Source: an uncultured Acetatifactor sp. (GTDB taxonomy: Bacteria; Bacillota; Clostridia; Lachnospirales; Lachnospiraceae). From it: 32,597 nt of DNA. The DNA lies in the NCBI GenBank assembly GCA_947627115.1, contig CANQUQ010000024.1:1-32597 (forward strand). The letters are read 5' to 3'. A model generated the notes under the pieces. That model saw only the letters and a list, made by a program, of their open reading frames with translations, ran no database searches and was not told where the DNA came from. Shown here in pieces: positions 1-7,794 of the stretch (position 1 is the stretch's first letter; each line of letters opens with the position of its first letter). Position numbers and translations under genes: made by a program.

Positions 1-102
1 AAGAGTGGTGAACACGTCGGACTTTAACTCCCGGTTGGACACCTCCCTCCCGCCGTCTCTCGCCACGGTCTTGGCCAGGTCATTTGTCCTGTCATCTGTC
101 AT
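1..102 (-). CDS. N-terminus of an unidentified protein, cut by the window edge
   Basis: An ATG at 102 is preceded by a near-perfect Shine-Dalgarno (AGGAGGA, 111-117) and a plausible promoter at 195-223, so this is very probably a real gene. Only 34 codons are in the window and they run in frame off position 1. The visible part is hydrophilic and charged, with no signal peptide, and ends in a stretch reading NRELKSDVFTTL. That segment weakly recalls the start of Rpn/PD-(D/E)XK nuclease-like proteins of Lachnospiraceae, but it is too short to assign and I give no function. It lies downstream of the trp operon on the same strand, separated by the trp terminator and about 580 bp of spacer. Confidence 0.7.
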   Translation of the reverse strand, partial: MTDDRTNDLAKTVARDGGREVSNRELKSDVFTTL

Positions 103-194
103 AGGCAGACTCCTCCTGTAAAATTAGATTTTTGTCCTGAAAAATACCGCAGAATTTGCGAAGAAAATAGATTGAATCTTTCAAGGATAATGAC

Positions 195-223
195 ACTATA
201 TCAGACAACCGGCGCTTTGTAAA
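195..223 (-). promoter_or_regulatory. Promoter of the partial gene at 1-102
   Basis: On the minus strand a -35 box TTTACA (218-223), a 17-bp spacer and a -10 box TATAGT (195-200) are visible. The -10 is preceded by TGA, giving an extended -10 (TG-n). The leader to the ATG would be about 85 nt and is A+T rich. It fits a sigma-A-type promoter; no start-site data are available. Confidence 0.6.
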
Positions 224-349
224 GTCAAATTTGCATATTAAAAATAAAATAAATATTCCATCTATATTTTCTGAAAGATGTAATTTATAATGTGTTCCTG
301 TCAAAATGCAAAAGGAAAATTAAATGTTCGCACACAGCTTGTATCTTGT

Positions 350-383
350 CCGCTCCGTCCTGCCGATGCCTTTCCGGCAGACC
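350..383 (-). repeat. Hairpin repeat, copy A (inverted)
   Basis: Read on the minus strand this copy matches copy C (513-554) with about one mismatch over some 32 bases. Its core forms a small stem-loop, CTGCCG / CGGCAG with a 9-base loop. It is inverted relative to copies B and C, so A with B or A with C could form a long imperfect hairpin. Confidence 0.75.
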
Positions 384-446
384 GTAAAGCAGCGCCGGCA
401 CTTGGCGAGGTACTGCCGAGTCTTGTGCCGCTGCGCTGCGCGTCGA

Positions 447-487
447 GCGAAAGCGTGTCTGCCCGGAAGACATCGGCAGGGCGGAGC
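447..487 (+). repeat. Hairpin repeat, copy B
   Basis: It begins with GCGAAAGCGTGTCTGCC, shared exactly with copy C. The centre diverges (extra C, GGAAGACATC instead of GGAAAGGCATC) and the GGCAGG end is kept. Together with the flank 393-437 (GGCAC...GTGCC) it makes the right arm of a large imperfect palindrome with copy A. Confidence 0.7.
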
Positions 488-512
488 TGCCGGTTGGGAA
501 CGGAATAGCTAG

Positions 513-554
513 GCGAAAGCGTGTCTGCCGGAAAGGCATCGGCAGGATGGAGCG
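513..554 (+). repeat. Hairpin repeat, copy C
   Basis: Starts GCGAAAGCGTGTCTGCC, continues through GGAAAGGCATCGGCAGG and ends ATGGAGCG. The core stem CTGCCG/CGGCAG is intact. It is nearly identical to copy A in the opposite orientation, with 129 bp between the two. Confidence 0.75.
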
Positions 555-573
555 TTACTCGCATAAATACCGG

Positions 574-671
574 CTGGACCAACTGGAGGAGCTGGACTGG
601 CTGGAGCGGTTGATCGGATGAACCGTCTGAATCGGCTAAATCGGCCAAACCGGCTGGACCGCCTGAACCGT
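574..671 (+). repeat. Degenerate 9-bp tandem array, 11 units
   Basis: Units begin at 574, 583, 592, 601, 610, 619 (8 bp, one base lost), 627, 636, 645, 654 and 663. Most follow the pattern CTGRAYCGG. In one plus frame the second half reads as repeats of Asn-Arg-Leu. The first half is in a different frame because of the one-base loss. I see no convincing ribosome binding site, so coding is not claimed. Confidence 0.65.
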
Positions 672-683
672 TTCCGCGCACGC

Positions 684-727
684 AAAAAAGCGCCCCTCCC
701 CGTCACCCCGGACAGGAACGGAACGCT
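684..727 (-). terminator. Rho-independent terminator of the trp operon
   Basis: On the minus strand, 20 nt past the trpA stop, a stem starting AGCGTTCC pairs with GGGGCGCT (two G-U pairs). It continues inward with further pairs to a GUC/GAC closing stem and is followed by six T residues (684-689 on the plus strand are A). It is the only strong terminator between trpA and the left-end gene. Confidence 0.8.
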
Positions 728-747
728 CTTCTCTTTTCAGGCAGACC

Positions 748-1551
748 TCAGGCCTCCGCCACGGCCTCCTTCATGCTCTTTACATACTTGTAGACCTCCG
801 GCGCCGCCTTCTCCCCGTACTTTGCTATAATCTTCACGATGGCGCTGCCCACGATGGCCCCGTCGGATACGGCGGCCATGGCCTTTGCCTGCTGGGGCGT
901 GCTGATGCCGAAGCCCACGGCGCAGGGAACGTCCGTCGCCCTGCGGATGCTTTCCACAATGGCTCCCACATCCGTCCTGATCTCGCTGCGCACGCCGGTG
1001 ACGCCCATGGAGGACACCACATAGATAAATCCCTTTGCCTGGGAAGCGATCTCCTGGATCCGGCTCTCGGAGGTGGGGGCAATCATAGAGATCAATGCCA
1101 CGTCGTGAGCGTTGGCAGGCTCCTCCATCTCCTGCTTCTCCTCATAGGGCAGGTCGGGAATGATGATGGCGTCCACGCCAAGCTCCTTACATCTTTGAAA
1201 GAACCTGTCATAGCCATAGTGGAACACAGGATTGGCATAGGTCATAAAGGCCAGCGGAATCTGTGATTTCTCCCGCACTCTCCTGACGATGTCGAAGGCG
1301 CCGTCCGTGGTCATGCCGCCTCTCAGCGCCCGGATGTTGGCATCCTGTATCACCACGCCCTCCGCCGTTGGATCTGAAAAGGGGATTCCGATCTCGATCA
1401 GATCCGCCCCGGCCCGCTCCATCTCCAGAATGCACTCCACCGTACAGTCCGCCGTGGGGTCTCCCGCCGTCAGGAATCCAATAAATGCCTTTTTGTTCGG
1501 CGTGTCAAAAACCTTTCCCAGTTTATTCTTCAGGACTCGCTCCTTATTCAT
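748..1551 (-). CDS. trpA: Tryptophan synthase alpha subunit
   Basis: TrpA cleaves indole-3-glycerol phosphate to indole and glyceraldehyde 3-phosphate and passes indole to TrpB through the alpha2-beta2 tunnel. The 267-aa product has the normal length. The active-site segment [10 protein letters not shown] (52-61) contains the catalytic glutamate (Glu53, E. coli Glu49). The second acidic catalytic position (E. coli Asp60) falls in TAEG and is Glu64. The C-terminal half keeps the phosphate-binding part, GFGIS and VGSAIV. The open frame extends 34 codons further upstream, but those codons lie inside trpB; ATG 1551 has a G-rich SD and starts like the family. It overlaps the trpB stop by 8 nt, suggesting translational coupling. 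Last gene of the operon. Confidence 0.96.
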   Translation of the reverse strand: MNKERVLKNKLGKVFDTPNKKAFIGFLTAGDPTADCTVECILEMERAGADLIEIGIPFSDPTAEGVVIQDANIRALRGGMTTDGAFDIVRRVREKSQIPLAFMTYANPVFHYGYDRFFQRCKELGVDAIIIPDLPYEEKQEMEEPANAHDVALISMIAPTSESRIQEIASQAKGFIYVVSSMGVTGVRSEIRTDVGAIVESIRRATDVPCAVGFGISTPQQAKAMAAVSDGAIVGSAIVKIIAKYGEKAAPEVYKYVKSMKEAVAEA

Positions 1552-2728
1552 GGATATCCACCCCCCTGTATCTTGCAATTGCTGCCACGTCCTTGTCACC
1601 GCGGCCGGACAGGCAGACGATGATGCTCTGGTCGGGGCTGTAGTTCTTTGCAATCTTTCTCACATGGGCCACGGCGTGAGCACTCTCGATGGCGCAGATG
1701 ATACCCTCGGTGCGGGCAATGTACTCAAAGGCATCCACTGCCTCATCATCTGTGATCGGTACATACTGGGCCCTGCCGATGTCGTGCAGGTATGCGTGCT
1801 CAGGTCCGATGCCGGGATAATCCAGGCCCGCCGAAATGGAATATACCGGCGCGATCTGACCATATTCGTCCTGGCAGAAATAAGATTTCATGCCGTGAAA
1901 GATGCCGAGACTTCCCGTGGCGATGGTGGCCGCGGTGAGCGCCGTGTCCACGCCCTTGCCGGCCGCCTCGCAGCCGATGAGCTCCACCTCCTTATTTTCG
2001 ATAAAGTTATAGAAGGCTCCCATGGAATTGCTGCCTCCGCCCACACAGGCCACCACGGCCGCAGGAAGCTTTCCTTCCTTTTCCAGGATCTGCGCCTTTG
2101 CCTCACGGCTGATCACACTCTGAAAATCCCGGACAATCATGGGGAACGGATGAGGCCCCATGACGGATCCCAGTACATATAAAGTATCGTTGACCCGGTT
2201 GGTCCACTCTCTCATGCATTCGTTGACGGCGTCCTTCAACGTCTGGGTGCCTGAGGTGACAGGATGGACCTTTGCCCCCAGCAGCTCCATGCGGTATACA
2301 TTCAGGGCCTGCCGCTGCGTATCCTCTTTTCCCATATAGATCTCGCACTCCATGCCCAGCAGCGCCGCCGCCGTTGCCGTTGCCACTCCATGCTGCCCCG
2401 CACCGGTCTCCGCAATAATGCGGGTCTTCCCCATCTTTTTTGCAAGCAGCGCCTGTCCGAGGACATTGTTGATCTTGTGGGATCCTGTGTGATTTAAGTC
2501 CTCGCGCTTTAAATAGATCTTTGCACCGCCCAGATCCTTTGTCATCTTTTCCGCATAATACAGAAGAGACGGCCTGCCGGCGTACTCCCGGTTCAGTTGA
2601 TCCAGCTGTGCCTGAAATTCAGGATCGTTCTTATAGCGTTCATAACATTCCTCAAGGTGGATCAGTTCGTTCATCAACGTCTCCGAAATATACTGACCGC
2701 CGTGAATTCCATAGCGTCCTTTGCTCAT
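1544..2728 (-). CDS. trpB: Tryptophan synthase beta subunit
   Basis: TrpB is the PLP enzyme that condenses indole with L-serine to give tryptophan. The 394-aa protein is of standard TrpB1 length. The PLP lysine is Lys85 in [17 protein letters not shown] (107-114) holds the catalytic glutamate, and GGGSN (230-234) binds the cofactor phosphate. SGRGDKD near the C-terminus is also typical. The ATG at 2728 has AGAGG 8 nt upstream. A 64-nt gap to trpF contains a weak inverted repeat (TGATC...GATCA) but no clear promoter or terminator. The gene overlaps trpA by 8 nt. Confidence 0.97.
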   Translation of the reverse strand: MSKGRYGIHGGQYISETLMNELIHLEECYERYKNDPEFQAQLDQLNREYAGRPSLLYYAEKMTKDLGGAKIYLKREDLNHTGSHKINNVLGQALLAKKMGKTRIIAETGAGQHGVATATAAALLGMECEIYMGKEDTQRQALNVYRMELLGAKVHPVTSGTQTLKDAVNECMREWTNRVNDTLYVLGSVMGPHPFPMIVRDFQSVISREAKAQILEKEGKLPAAVVACVGGGSNSMGAFYNFIENKEVELIGCEAAGKGVDTALTAATIATGSLGIFHGMKSYFCQDEYGQIAPVYSISAGLDYPGIGPEHAYLHDIGRAQYVPITDDEAVDAFEYIARTEGIICAIESAHAVAHVRKIAKNYSPDQSIIVCLSGRGDKDVAAIARYRGVDIHE

Positions 2729-2792
2729 GTCTGTTTCCTCTTTTCCTGATCATCATGGTGATCATCCTAAAATATATGGCTGCATCGATCGG

Positions 2793-3404
2793 CTATCTGT
2801 GATATTTTCTGACTGTCCGGACGACCTCGCGCATTTTCGCCGGATCCTTCACACCGTCCGTCTCCACCCCGGAGCTTAAATCGACTGCAAAGGGTCTGAC
2901 TGTCTCGATGGCCTCCGAGAGATTTTCGGCATTCAGACCGCCGGCCAGAAAGAATTCCCTGTCAATGCCAGACAGCAGGCTCCAGTCGAAGGCCACTCCG
3001 GAACCTGTACCGCTGTCGAACAACAGATAATCTGCGGCGGAATCCAGCCAGGCCTCCACATCGCGTCGCTGCGATACTTTTACCGCCTTGATCACGGGCC
3101 TGCCGGAGGCCTCTTTAATACGCAGGAGTTCTTCCTCCGTCTCCTGCCCGTGAAGCTGGGCCATCTGAATGATTCCCTCCCGCAGGTAAGAAATGACCTC
3201 GTCACATGGATTGTTCACAAATACTCCCACCGCCGAAACGGATGGGTCCAGGGCTTTTCTGAACTCCGCGGCCTGTTCTCTCGTGATTCGTCTCCTGAAT
3301 CCCTCCGCCAGCACAAAACCTGCAAAATCCGGCATGACCTCATTGACATAGGCAATGTCCGCCGGCCGGAACATGCCGCAGAGCTTGATCTTTGTCTCAC
3401 ACAT
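2793..3404 (-). CDS. trpF: Phosphoribosylanthranilate isomerase
   Basis: TrpF performs the Amadori rearrangement of N-(5'-phosphoribosyl)anthranilate to the carboxyphenylamino-deoxyribulose phosphate. The 203-aa protein is a complete single (beta/alpha)8 barrel. Cys9 in KLCG is the general base and Asp130 in YLLFDSG the general acid. AGGLN and DLSSGVE near the end are phosphate-binding loops. ATG 3404 is chosen because the longer frame lies within trpC and a GGGGAG SD precedes this ATG. The start overlaps the trpC stop by 8 nt (ATGTGTGA), so the two are probably translationally coupled. Confidence 0.96.
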   Translation of the reverse strand: MCETKIKLCGMFRPADIAYVNEVMPDFAGFVLAEGFRRRITREQAAEFRKALDPSVSAVGVFVNNPCDEVISYLREGIIQMAQLHGQETEEELLRIKEASGRPVIKAVKVSQRRDVEAWLDSAADYLLFDSGTGSGVAFDWSLLSGIDREFFLAGGLNAENLSEAIETVRPFAVDLSSGVETDGVKDPAKMREVVRTVRKYHR

Positions 3405-4185
3405 GTTTTTCTCCCCGCAGTTCCTTAAGCATTCCCGCCTTATCACTGCTCCGCATAAAGGTCTCACCGATCAGCACCGCATCGGTGCCGTTCTCCTCCA
3501 GTCTTGCGATATCGGCTCTCGTTTTCATGCCGCTCTCCGACACAAAGAGGACATCCCTCGGCACCAGTTCACGGAGACGCAGGGAATTCGATATATCTAC
3601 GGTAAAGTCTTTCAGATTTCGATTGTTTACACCGATGATCCTGGCTCCGGCCCTCAGTGCCATCTGTATTTCCCGCTCATCATGGGCCTCCACCAGCGCA
3701 GACAGCCCCAATTCCCTGGCAATACCAGCATACTCCTCCAGCTGGGACTGACTCAGGATGGCGCAGATCAGCAGTACCGCATCCGCCCCGATCAGCTTCG
3801 CCTCATAGAGCATGTATTCGTCCACCGTAAAATCCTTGCGGAGAAGGGGAACGGACACCTCCCGGCGGATAGCCGTCAGATATTCGTTCTTCCCCTGGAA
3901 ATAGAACGGCTCTGTCAGCACGGACATGGCGTCGGCACCGGCGCTCTCGTACTCTTTCCCGATCTGCACATAGGGAAATTCCTCCGCGATCACTCCCTTG
4001 GAGGGAGATGCCTTCTTCACCTCACAGATAAAGCTCATGCCAGATCCCGCCAGCGCTTTTTCAAAGGGAAATCCCGTCTTAGCCTCTGCGTCTCTGGCCG
4101 CGGCCCGGATTTCCTTTAAGGGCACCTTGCGCTTTTCCGCTTCGATCCGCTCTGATGTCTTTGCCGCGATCTCATCTAAAATCAT
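3397..4185 (-). CDS. trpC: Indole-3-glycerol-phosphate synthase
   Basis: TrpC closes the indole ring by decarboxylative cyclisation of CdRP. The 262-aa product is a monofunctional TrpC without a fused TrpF domain. The family segment FICEVKKASPSKG (52-64) contains the catalytic lysine, and LLRKDF, GVNNRNL and VSESG follow in the usual order. The open frame continues 40 codons upstream into trpD, but ATG 4185 has a GGAGG SD and gives the expected N-terminus. It lies 34 nt after the trpGD stop and overlaps trpF by 8 nt. Confidence 0.96.
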   Translation of the reverse strand: MILDEIAAKTSERIEAEKRKVPLKEIRAAARDAEAKTGFPFEKALAGSGMSFICEVKKASPSKGVIAEEFPYVQIGKEYESAGADAMSVLTEPFYFQGKNEYLTAIRREVSVPLLRKDFTVDEYMLYEAKLIGADAVLLICAILSQSQLEEYAGIARELGLSALVEAHDEREIQMALRAGARIIGVNNRNLKDFTVDISNSLRLRELVPRDVLFVSESGMKTRADIARLEENGTDAVLIGETFMRSSDKAGMLKELRGEKHV

Positions 4186-4219
4186 AGTGTGATTGCCTCC
4201 GTCCGTCAAGGGTCCTTCG

Positions 4220-5881
4220 TCACTGATTGGAAAGTCTGATGAACTCTTCCAGCTTTGCCATGGCCTTGCCGTTGTCGACGGTCTCCTCGGCCAGTGCGAC
4301 CGCATCCTTCAGGCTGGCAGCCTTTCCGGCCACAAAGAGTGCCGCCGCGGCATTGATCACCGCCGCATCCCTCTTTGCGCCCTTCTCCCTGCCGGTGAGG
4401 ATCGCTCTGGTGATCTCGGCGTTTTCCTGAGGCGTTCCTCCGAGCAGCTCCTCCTTGGCATAGCACTTCAGCCCCAATTCTTCGGGGGTGATGGTATATC
4501 TCTTGAACTGGCCGTTGTGGAAAGCGCAGACATCGGTAGGCCCGCAGACGGATATTTCATCCAGTCTCTCCTGACCGTACACCACCATGCCCTTTTTCAC
4601 ACCGAGATTGCTCAGCACACGGGCCATGTCCTCCAGAAGGCTTTCGTCGTATACTCCCATGATCTGCATGGACGGCTTTGCCGGGTTGGTCAGCGGTCCG
4701 AGAATATTGAATACCGTGCGGATGCCCAGCTCCTTTCGGATCGGTCCCACATATTTCATGGCCGTATGATATTTCTGAGCAAAGAAGAAACAGATGCCCG
4801 CCTCGCGGATCAGCCGCTCGGCCTGCTCCGGTTCCAGAACAATATTCACTCCCAGCGCCTCCAGACAATCCGCCGCTCCCGACTTGGAGCTTGCCGCCCG
4901 GTTGCCGTGCTTTGCCACAGGCACGCCCGCTGCGGAAATGATCAGCGAAGCTGTGGTGGAAATGTTAAAGGAATTTGACCCGTCTCCGCCGGTTCCCACG
5001 ATTTCGAGCACCTCCCTGTCAGGGTTCACCGCCAACGCATGTCTGCGCATTTCCTCCGCGGAACCGGTGATCTCCTCGACGGTCTCCCCCTTCATGCTGA
5101 GAGCCGTCAGATAAGCACTCTTCTGCACATCGGTGGCTGTGCCGCTCATGATCTCATCCATGACCTGCTTCGCCGTCTCATATCCGATGTCCTCTTTTTT
5201 TACCAGTTTCTGAATTGCCTCTCCTATCATTTTAACGCTTCCTTTCCCATCCGCCGATACAGCGGATGCTGTTTTTTTCAAATGACTGCTGTCTGTCCTT
5301 TCCGCCGGCCGCCCTGCATGTTCTATAAAATTGTACATGATCTGCAGGCCCTCCGGAGTCAGTACGGATTCCGGGTGGAACTGTACGCCGTAGACAGGAT
5401 ATGTGACATGTTCCACCGCCATGATCTCCCCGTCGGGCGTCCGCGCCGTCACGCGCAGGGTCTCCGGTATGGTATCGGGCGCCGCTGCCAGGGAGTGATA
5501 TCTTGCCACGGTGATCCTGTCGGGCATCTCCCGAAAGAGTACGCTTTCTGTGTCCAGAGATGCCTGGGACTGTTTCCCGTGCATCAGTTCCTTTGCGTAG
5601 GTCACGGTGGCGCCGAATACCTCACAGACAGCCTGATGTCCCAGACAGATTCCCAAAATAGGGATCTTGCCTGCAAAATACCGGATCACATCCTCACAGA
5701 TTCCCGCATCCGCCGGCTTTCCGGGCCCCGGCGAAAGAATGATGTGGGTAGGCTTTAATGCCTCTATCTCCTCCACCGTCATCTCGTCGTTGCGGATCAC
5801 CCTCACATCCGGATCGACGGAAGCCGTCATCTGATAGACATTGTAGGAAAAACTGTCGTAATTATCTATTAAGAGTATCAT
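4220..5881 (-). CDS. trpGD: Fused anthranilate synthase glutaminase (TrpG) - anthranilate phosphoribosyltransferase (TrpD)
   Basis: The 553-aa fusion joins two consecutive pathway activities. Residues 1-190 are the class I glutaminase supplying ammonia to TrpE: the nucleophile is Cys79 in GICLGHQ, with His169 and Glu171 in QFHPES. Residues 191-217 are a polar linker. Residues 218-553 are TrpD, which transfers the PRPP ribosyl group to anthranilate: GTGGDGSNSFNIST (296-309) binds PRPP and KHGNRAASSKSG starts at 324. ATG 5881 overlaps the trpE stop (ATGA), so translation is probably coupled. Met218 (5230) is preceded by AAAGGAAG at SD distance, so a separate TrpD might also be made. The same domain order occurs in enterobacteria and some Clostridia. 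Confidence 0.96.
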   Translation of the reverse strand: MILLIDNYDSFSYNVYQMTASVDPDVRVIRNDEMTVEEIEALKPTHIILSPGPGKPADAGICEDVIRYFAGKIPILGICLGHQAVCEVFGATVTYAKELMHGKQSQASLDTESVLFREMPDRITVARYHSLAAAPDTIPETLRVTARTPDGEIMAVEHVTYPVYGVQFHPESVLTPEGLQIMYNFIEHAGRPAERTDSSHLKKTASAVSADGKGSVKMIGEAIQKLVKKEDIGYETAKQVMDEIMSGTATDVQKSAYLTALSMKGETVEEITGSAEEMRRHALAVNPDREVLEIVGTGGDGSNSFNISTTASLIISAAGVPVAKHGNRAASSKSGAADCLEALGVNIVLEPEQAERLIREAGICFFFAQKYHTAMKYVGPIRKELGIRTVFNILGPLTNPAKPSMQIMGVYDESLLEDMARVLSNLGVKKGMVVYGQERLDEISVCGPTDVCAFHNGQFKRYTITPEELGLKCYAKEELLGGTPQENAEITRAILTGREKGAKRDAAVINAAAALFVAGKAASLKDAVALAEETVDNGKAMAKLEEFIRLSNQ

Positions 5882-7356
5882 TTCTCCAGGCCCTCCTGCG
5901 CCGCTTCCACCGCGTTTCTCACGGCTGCCGCCTTCTGAATACATTCCCTGTACTCTCTCTCCGGGACACTGTCCGCCACAATGCCGGCTCCGGAACGGAT
6001 GAACAGCTTGCCGTTCTTGGAAAATGCAAGCCGTATGGCAATGCAGGTGTCCAGATTTCCCGTAAAGGATACATACCCGATGGCTCCGCCGTAAATTCCC
6101 CTCTTATTGTTCTCCAGCTCGTTGATGATCTCGCAGGCCCTCAGCTTCGGCGCTCCCGAAAGCGTTCCCGCCGGAAGTATGGCGTCCACGGCATCCAGTG
6201 CGTCCCTGTCTTCTCTCAGGATGCCGCTCACCGTGGAGCCGATGTGCATCACGTGGGAATAGCGCTCTATGGACATGTACTTTTCCACCTGTACCGTGCC
6301 GATCCTGCTGATCTTTCCGATATCGTTCCGTCCCAGATCCACCAGCATATTATGCTCCGCCAGCTCCTTCCTGTCCGAGAGCAGTTCATCCTCCAGCTGC
6401 TCGTCTTCCTCCGGCGTCTTTCCCCTTGGCCTTGTGCCTGCCAGCGGGAAGGTATAGAGCTTCTCCTCCTCCAGCTTCACCAGCGTCTCAGGACTGGCTC
6501 CCGCGATCTCACCGTCCGTGCCGGAAAAATAGAACATATAGGGCGAGGGATTGGTGGTCCGGAGGACTCTGTATGCGTCCAGAAGACTTCCCTCCATCTC
6601 CGCTTCCAGCCTGTTGGACAGCACCACCTGGAAGACATCCCCCTCCTTGATATAATATTTTGCTTTCTCCACCATCTGACAGTAGGCGCTTTCCTCAAAG
6701 AGCGGCCGAAAATCCGATCTGAGCTTCAGCGGCACATGCTCTGCCTTTTCTCCCCTGTTAAGCAGCTGCCTCATGCTCTCCAGCTCCAGGACTCCCTTGC
6801 GGTAATTGGCTTCCAGATCGTCGGTCTTGATATTTGTGATAAGAATGATCTTCTGCCTGTAATTGTCAAAGGCAATGACCTTGTGGAACAGCATCAGATT
6901 CACATCCTGAAAGCCCTCCTCATCTCTGGCGTCCAGCTTTAACGTGGGCTCGCTGTATTTAATATAGTCATAGGAGAAATATCCCACCAGCCCTCCGGTA
7001 AAGGGCGGGAGATAATCCAGCTTGGGACTGCGGTTCTCCTCTATGATATCTCTGATGCATTTGCGGATATCCTCCGTGGATGTCTGCGTTGTCAGCGGGT
7101 TCCTGATGCGGACCGCTCCGTTGTAACAGGTAATCTCCAGCAGCGGATCATAGCCCAAAAAAGAGTACCTGCCCCACTGTTTGTCTGCCTCCGCACTTTC
7201 CAAAAGATAGACGTGGCTGCTGACATTTTTCAGTATCCTCAACACCTCGATCGGCGTTGTGGTGTCTGAAAAGATCTCTGTGCAGACCGGAATCACGCCA
7301 TAGGCTCCTTCCGCCGCCAATGCTCTACATTCCTCCAGGGTCGGCTGCAGTTTCAT
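5878..7356 (-). CDS. trpE: Anthranilate synthase component I
   Basis: TrpE converts chorismate plus ammonia to anthranilate and pyruvate, the committed step of tryptophan synthesis. The 492-aa product is full length. LLES (51-54) is the N-terminal motif involved in tryptophan feedback binding. The chorismate-binding domain carries [14 protein letters not shown], the DLGRNDIG segment and GAPKLRA. ATG 7356 has AAAGGAG 7 nt upstream. It is the first gene after the T-box leader, and its stop overlaps the trpGD start by 4 nt. PabB is unlikely given the tight trp context. Confidence 0.97.
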   Translation of the reverse strand: MKLQPTLEECRALAAEGAYGVIPVCTEIFSDTTTPIEVLRILKNVSSHVYLLESAEADKQWGRYSFLGYDPLLEITCYNGAVRIRNPLTTQTSTEDIRKCIRDIIEENRSPKLDYLPPFTGGLVGYFSYDYIKYSEPTLKLDARDEEGFQDVNLMLFHKVIAFDNYRQKIILITNIKTDDLEANYRKGVLELESMRQLLNRGEKAEHVPLKLRSDFRPLFEESAYCQMVEKAKYYIKEGDVFQVVLSNRLEAEMEGSLLDAYRVLRTTNPSPYMFYFSGTDGEIAGASPETLVKLEEEKLYTFPLAGTRPRGKTPEEDEQLEDELLSDRKELAEHNMLVDLGRNDIGKISRIGTVQVEKYMSIERYSHVMHIGSTVSGILREDRDALDAVDAILPAGTLSGAPKLRACEIINELENNKRGIYGGAIGYVSFTGNLDTCIAIRLAFSKNGKLFIRSGAGIVADSVPEREYRECIQKAAAVRNAVEAAQEGLEK

Positions 7357-7369
7357 ATTTTACTCCTTT

Positions 7370-7390
7370 CCTGTTCTGTCCCGGAACAGG
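7370..7390 (-). promoter_or_regulatory. Small stem-loop abutting the trpE ribosome binding site
   Basis: On the minus strand CCTGTTC pairs with GAACAGG around a 7-nt loop. The SD (AAAGGAG) begins one or two bases after the stem, so the hairpin could influence ribosome access or act as a 5' stabiliser in processed mRNA. No function is shown. Confidence 0.5.
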
Positions 7391-7437
7391 TATCCCTACG
7401 GACCGCGGACATTCCCGGAGCTGCCCGTCCGCCGCAC

Positions 7438-7485
7438 AAAAAACCCGTCCTTAACAGAAACAATCTGTTTTCTGTCAAGGACGGG
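7438..7485 (-). terminator. T-box attenuator terminator
   Basis: On the minus strand CCCGTCCTTGACAGAAA pairs with TTTCTGTTAAGGACGGG (17 bp, one G-U) around an 8-nt loop and is followed by a run of six T. The 5' arm overlaps the sequence needed for the T-box antiterminator, the usual mutually exclusive arrangement. Confidence 0.92.
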
Positions 7486-7731
7486 CTGAATAATCTTCCC
7501 GCGGTGCCACCTTGCTTCGCTCCTCCGAACGCTCTCACGGAATACCATCATATTCCCGGCAGCTTACGTGTGCCATACGTCGCAAAATACTGAGAAAAAA
7601 TTCTGTTCCTTGCGCCCTCCGTGGTCCATTTAACAGCCTGCGTCCTGACCTTTCTCAGCATCCGGTCTCTCTGTGAGAGCACGATCTGTTTTTATCTCCA
7701 CATCTACGGTTTACAGTGTGCAATTTGATTT
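7438..7731 (-). promoter_or_regulatory. Trp-specific T-box riboswitch leader
   Basis: Minus-strand leader of about 290 nt. The conserved T-box AGGTGGCACCGCGG lies at 7499-7512. Upstream are the AGAGAG element (about 7667-7672) and the Stem I 3' side with AAATGGACCAC; the specifier codon is UGG (7626-7628), Trp. The T-box bulge UGGC would pair with a tRNA ending GCCA, matching the G73 discriminator of bacterial tRNA-Trp. Uncharged tRNA-Trp should stabilise the antiterminator and switch on trpEGDCFBA; charged tRNA leaves the terminator at 7438-7485. Specificity is inferred from two independent positions; the full fold was not computed. Confidence 0.94.
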
Positions 7732-7737
7732 TACATT

Positions 7738-7766
7738 ATATTACTCCAAGGCGAAAAATGTGTCAA
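7738..7766 (-). promoter_or_regulatory. trp operon promoter
   Basis: Consensus -35 TTGACA (7761-7766), 17-bp spacer, -10 TAATAT (7738-7743). A perfect TATAAT overlaps at 7735-7740 but with a 20-bp spacer. Transcription would start near 7731, just before T-box Stem I. The -35 lies about 30 bp past the stop of the upstream peptidase gene, and no terminator is seen between them. Confidence 0.75.
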
Positions 7767-7794
7767 GTATTTTTTTCATCCCATCCTGAGCCGT

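Larger units (their letters stand above)
224..683. other. Gene-free spacer between the trp terminator and the partial gene
   Basis: Positions 224-340 are strongly A+T rich and hold nothing I recognise. Positions 350-554 carry three copies of a hairpin repeat, and 574-671 a degenerate 9-bp tandem array (separate entries). Open frames here are short, overlap on both strands, lack good Shine-Dalgarno sites and follow the repeats, so I call no gene. The sharp change from A+T-rich to G+C-rich sequence near 345 suggests the repeat block is an insertion or an independently evolving element. Confidence 0.6.

Noticed and set aside
1..747. Insertion sequence or transposase relic at the left end
   Set aside because: Inverted repeats are present, but no transposase-like frame, target duplication or known IS end could be seen. 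The partial protein at 1-102 is too short to call a nuclease or transposase.
618..830. 70-codon plus-strand frame over the 9-bp array
   Set aside because: Begins in the tandem repeat, runs through the trp terminator and into antisense trpA; low-complexity Pro/Arg-rich tail, no SD.
1552..1653. 34-codon N-terminal extension of trpA
   Set aside because: Lies wholly within trpB, does not resemble TrpA and lacks an SD; ATG 1551 is the start. The same reasoning shortens trpF, trpC, trpGD, pta, tmcAL, walJ, UPF0210 and ftsK.
2740..2770. Inverted repeat between trpF and trpB as terminator
   Set aside because: Only 5 bp of stem, 8-nt loop and no T-run; trpB has a normal SD and must be read from the trp transcript.
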